Assembly: GCA_950295325.1 (NCBI GenBank)
Contig: OX485803.1
Location: 32,116,001 to 32,180,000, forward strand
Direction: 5' to 3'
DNA: 64,000 nt
Source of the DNA: Polytrichum commune
Taxonomy: Eukaryota > Streptophyta > Polytrichopsida > Polytrichales > Polytrichaceae
This document shows positions 60,500 through 64,000 of the stretch, piece after piece (within the stretch, counting starts at the first letter, position 1; each line of letters starts with the position of its first letter). The notes under the pieces are model-generated. The model was not told where the DNA came from, did no database searches, and saw nothing but the letters and a program-made list of their open reading frames with translations. The translations under genes were made by a program, and so were the position numbers.

Positions 60500-60676
60500 T
60501 GGTCCAAGATGGCCCTAAACTACTGGATGACAATGGAGAAGTACCCAAACCGAACAAAGTGGTCGGGGTTTCAATTCTTGGTTGTGAAGTCGTCTCTCTA
60601 TTTGATGGAAAATTAGCCAGGTGGTCAAGCACCTCCTGTGTTCCAAGAAAAAGAAAAAGAAAATGAACACACACAA
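60500..60676 (+). mobile_element. SINE, copy 2, with target duplication
   Basis: Same family as 33775-33969: starts TGGTCCAAGATGGCCCTAAA, keeps CCAGGTGGTCAAGCACCTCC, and ends in an (AAAAAG)n tail. The B box has decayed to GGTTTCAATTC. Flanks AAACACACTTGAA (60487-60499) and ACACACACTTGAA (60677-60689) form the target duplication, which lies inside the older CACACTTGAA repeat module. Divergence from copy 1 is substantial, so it is probably older. Confidence 0.8.
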
Positions 60677-61097
60677 ACACACACTTGAAATTAGGAATCC
60701 AATCAAGTTTTTCGCACTACTCCCATTTTCAATCAAAAAACTATAAAGTTTAGTAAGGTTGGAAGTGGTCACATGAGGGTTGTATAATGTATTTGGCTCT
60801 ATTGTAGGCACTTCCAACTCCACGTGCATTCGTACTTATTAATCTGACTTCTTTTTAACTTTTTCATCTCGATAATCAACTATCTTTCTCTTGTGACCTT
60901 TCACACATACCCTACCCAATTTATTAAAAATCGAACCTCAAATGTTGTGTATATTTTAAGAACATGGTCCAATCTCATTGTAACACATTGTTTCTCATTG
61001 TAGTCCAATTTTGACAACAAACCTCGCTATATACCACTAAGAGATAGGCCTCCAACTCATAAAAGTCAACACATAAGATATGTGGGTGTTATTCGGT

Positions 61098-61215
61098 TAA
61101 TCAAACACCTATACTTGACTGGTGTGTGGCTAGGTGAGGATCCAACAACAAACATCATACAAACACATGTTCAAGGAATATTGGACTGTGTCTTCAAATT
61201 TCATTAGTTGCTCCA
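61098..61215. mobile_element. Degenerate GTGGTTAG-core element
   Basis: Shares TTGACTGGTGTGTGGCTAGG and ATTGGACTGTG with the family at 3879-4211; left end GGTTAATCAAAC resembles the GGTTACTTTTCTTAACC terminus. Truncated. Confidence 0.45.
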
Positions 61216-62830
61216 CACTCAACAATGAACACAATTGGAAAGACCTACACATTCAACAAAAATGCACTTTCAGTAGTTATAACTACGAACTAAGAGGAGC
61301 TCCAATTCCCAATACGATTCATGGTCTATGCTTCGTCGTAGATTTCTTAATACAACCCAATTTTTGAAAACATTGGAAAAAAAAATGGAAAACATGAAAA
61401 ACCAAATCCAGGTCCAAATATGATATGGGATGGGAGATTGACGTATCTTTGTTTAGATTGGATTGCGTCTTCAAATCTTATGAACTAGTCCACACTCAAC
61501 AATGAACACGATCGGGAAGACCTATGTATTCAACTCCATGCTCTTTAAGTAACCATAACTAAGAACTAAGACGAGGTTTGACTCTCAATACGATTCATGG
61601 CTAATGCTTCATCATAGGTTTCCTAATACAACACAACTTTTGAAGACATAAATAAATTAAAAAGGGAGAATATGAAAAAACAAAAAAAACCCCAAATCCA
61701 CAGCCAAATATGATATGGGAAGGGAGATTGAACATATATTTATAAAGATTGGATTACGTCTTCAATTCCTATTAACTAGTCCACACTCAACAATGAACAC
61801 AATTGGGAAGACCTATGTATTATGTTTCTCCCACCCCTCCAACTTGAAAAGTTTGAAGCGCTTTCCACTCAAGTTGCGTTGGTTTGCATGTGTTGTTTGT
61901 ATTTAACTTCCTTTCTTGCAATTGAATTTTCAGTTTGTGCCCCCCCCCCCCCAAAAAAATAAAAAATAAAAAATGTTGAAGTGCAATAAAAAGAAATACT
62001 AAACACACTTGAAATTACAAATCTGATCAAGTTTTTTGCACTCCACCAACTTGAAAATTTTAAAGTGAAATAAAAGAAATACTAAATGATAATTACAAGA
62101 GAGCACACATGAAAGAGATTGCTAACCCAATACAAGTTTTCCCCACCCCTTCGAGAGGTGCCAAGGTGTATGAAACTTAAGGTATGTGGGTGTTATTTAG
62201 TTTGTGTTTCTCAATGTTCTCCAACTTTCACTGAATAGATTTACACATTGAACCTTTGTGACGCATTAGCGTTCTACGTTGAAGCGTCATAAAAAATCGG
62301 ATTGAAAATAGGACATCCTCTAATTTAGAACTATATTACGGTTATCGGAAGTGTACGTTTGTTGATTTCTTAATTGAATACAAAAGGTGTTACCAATCGA
62401 ATGTTCATTTATGAGTGTGGAATAGTTAGTAACGTTTGAAGACGTAGTCCAATCTATTATTAACATGCCATCTTTTTTAACGATGTTTGTTTTTTGATCA
62501 TCACTGAACCACACACTAATCAAATATAGACTCCAACGAAGAAACATAGCTTATATCTATACTTACTCTTCCCGCTTAGTCGATTACATATATTTGAAAG
62601 ATATATGATGGCTCTTATGAAGATTGGATCGCGTTCTCAAATCCTTTTAACTAGTGCACACCCAATAATGAACACAATTGGGACGACCTATGAATTCAAG
62701 ATAAAATGCACTTCCAATAACCATAACTAAGAACTAAGAGGAGGTATGATTGTCAATGCGATTCATGGTTGATGTTTTGTCATGGGTTTCCTCCTACAAC
62801 CCAACTTTTGAAGACACAAACAATATATAT
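61190..62830. repeat. Tandem ~285-bp repeat (about 2.3 copies) plus one separated copy
   Basis: CCACACTCAACAATGAACAC recurs near 61211, 61490 and 61780 (spacing about 279 and 290 bp). Each full unit continues with TAACTA(A/C)GAACTAAGA, AATACGATTCATGG and AAATATGATATGGGA. A separate copy lies at about 62600-62830 (CACACCCAATAATGAACAC, GCGATTCATGG). The interval 61827-62170 holds the CCAACTTGAAAA module. No coding capacity. Confidence 0.75.
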
Positions 62831-64000
62831 ATATATATTGAGAATATGGAAGGGAAAAAAACGGATTAACATATGCACACCTCAATCCATTCAATCCATG
62901 TACCTCCCTTACCACCCTTCAACCCAAACGAGAAACAAGAAGTTGCTCGCTCACTCGCTCTGGGGGCCATGTCACTGAGGCGCTGTGAATGGAGGGTGTG
63001 GTTTTGTGGGCATACCCCATCCGAGCCATCCATTCACATCGCCCCATCCTACGGTCTAGGAGACTTCTCGGGCAACCCGAAATTTTGTCCGATGGATGAA
63101 ATTTTAACGGATGAAAATTTAACATTTGTAAGATGAAAGGGATGATTGTTCGTCCAGTTGTGTGAGAACATTTGCGTGAGATTTTTGAAAGTTCCCAAAG
63201 TTCCCAATGAAGTTCCCCGGAGGAGCCGGGCACGCCCGGGGGGGGGGGTGTTCCTTTCTTTCTTTCATCCGTCCGTCGGGGGTGGTGGGGGGGGGTGATT
63301 TGGTGGCAGGAGGGGAGATCCTTGGGGTCAGCCCCCTGCCCTCGCCCTTTAAAATGAAATCTTTTCGACCAAATCCCCCCTCTTTCATTGGGCCCGTACT
63401 CACTAGGCCTACTACCCTAACCCCCAAAAGCCCCCCCCCCCCCTCCCTAAAACCCCAACCCCCAACCGGAAGGAAAAGAAAAAGAAAAGAAAAAGGAAGT
63501 TGACGCTACAGTGGCCGGCATGGAATTTCTTCTTGTCGGGGCCACTCCCTCGTCCTATATATCCACCCCTAACGTCTTACTATTCTAACCCCACCCCTCT
63601 CCTTCCTTCTTCGACCCCAACTATATATACATGTATACATACATACAACTCCCCTCCCCGCGCGCCCTCCCTCTTCCGTCCCTAATAATACAAGGTCGGG
63701 ATATAACCTATATTATATAGAGATATATCATGTCTTGTTTGTTTCCCTACTAAATATATAGCAAGTGCAAATTGTAACCATCCACATGCACCATGCACGC
63801 ACTGCTGCTCATACCATGCACAAATAACTCATGTCAACCCTAATTTTGAGTATGTGAAGAATCTCGCGCTTAGCTTACTCTACGATCATTGCCGGGGACA
63901 CGAAATATTGAGTGTATTTTAGTGTCACCAAAGAGAGTTCATTATGTCTTGCTCGATGTGAAACTCTCAACCACCTCTCACTTACGAAGTGTTTTTTCCC
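62831..64000. other. GC-rich terminal stretch with promoter-like AT boxes
   Basis: G11 (63238-63248) and C13 (63431-63443) runs flank a GC-rich block. Further on, CCTATATATCCACC (about 63555-63568) and CTATATATACATG (about 63621-63633) are TATA-like and are surrounded by CT-rich sequence, as seen in plant core promoters. A plus-strand gene could start beyond the window, but nothing downstream to 64000 is coding. Confidence 0.3.

Noticed and set aside
60162-60680. 172-codon open frame on the minus strand
   Set aside because: It runs across the C18 tract, the (ATT)n microsatellite and the whole SINE copy, so it is composed of repeats.
61190-61820. CRISPR-like or centromeric satellite array
   Set aside because: Only about 2.3 imperfect copies of a 285-bp unit without spacers; a local tandem duplication in plant DNA.

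Overview
The window is nuclear DNA from a land plant. It holds two multi-exon protein genes with plant-type GT-AG introns and plant-specific protein architectures, set in AT-rich sequence packed with miniature transposons, a SINE family and a decayed non-LTR retrotransposon. No bacterial operon structure, CRISPR array or rRNA gene is visible. I cannot name the species. Both proteins differ from the flowering-plant forms I know (an extra zinc finger in one, about twice the usual length in the other), which may mean a lineage outside the well-studied angiosperms. That is inference only.

Layout. 1-2100: two hAT-like MITEs and a roughly 660-bp foldback. 2100-3148: CT/GA-rich promoter and leader of gene 1. 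3149-14309 (+): a five-exon CCCH zinc finger/KH RNA-binding protein (396 aa as spliced here), whose introns of 1.3-4.0 kb hold hairpin elements and duplicated segments. 14310-17367: intergenic. 17368-22865 (-): a five-exon Mei2-like RNA-binding protein of the TERMINAL EAR1-LIKE (TEL) type, 1210 or 1171 aa depending on which of two tandem splice acceptors is used. 22866-25200: GC- and GA/CT-rich upstream region of the TEL gene. 25200-64000: no gene I can support. This part contains short tandem duplications, several MITE families, two SINE copies with target-site duplications, an RNase H remnant of a LINE-like element, and many long C or G homopolymer runs.

The two genes are convergent (tail to tail, about 3.06 kb apart). 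Both encode predicted RNA-binding regulators, but nothing in the sequence shows that they work together. All exon joins were derived by hand from reading frame, GT-AG sites and family conservation; both CDSs close without a frameshift. The most unusual observation is in the last intron/exon junction of the TEL gene. A tandem duplication copied the intron end, the acceptor site and the start of the exon. The two acceptors lie exactly 117 nt (39 codons) apart in one open frame, so the upstream one would turn former intron sequence into protein next to RRM3.
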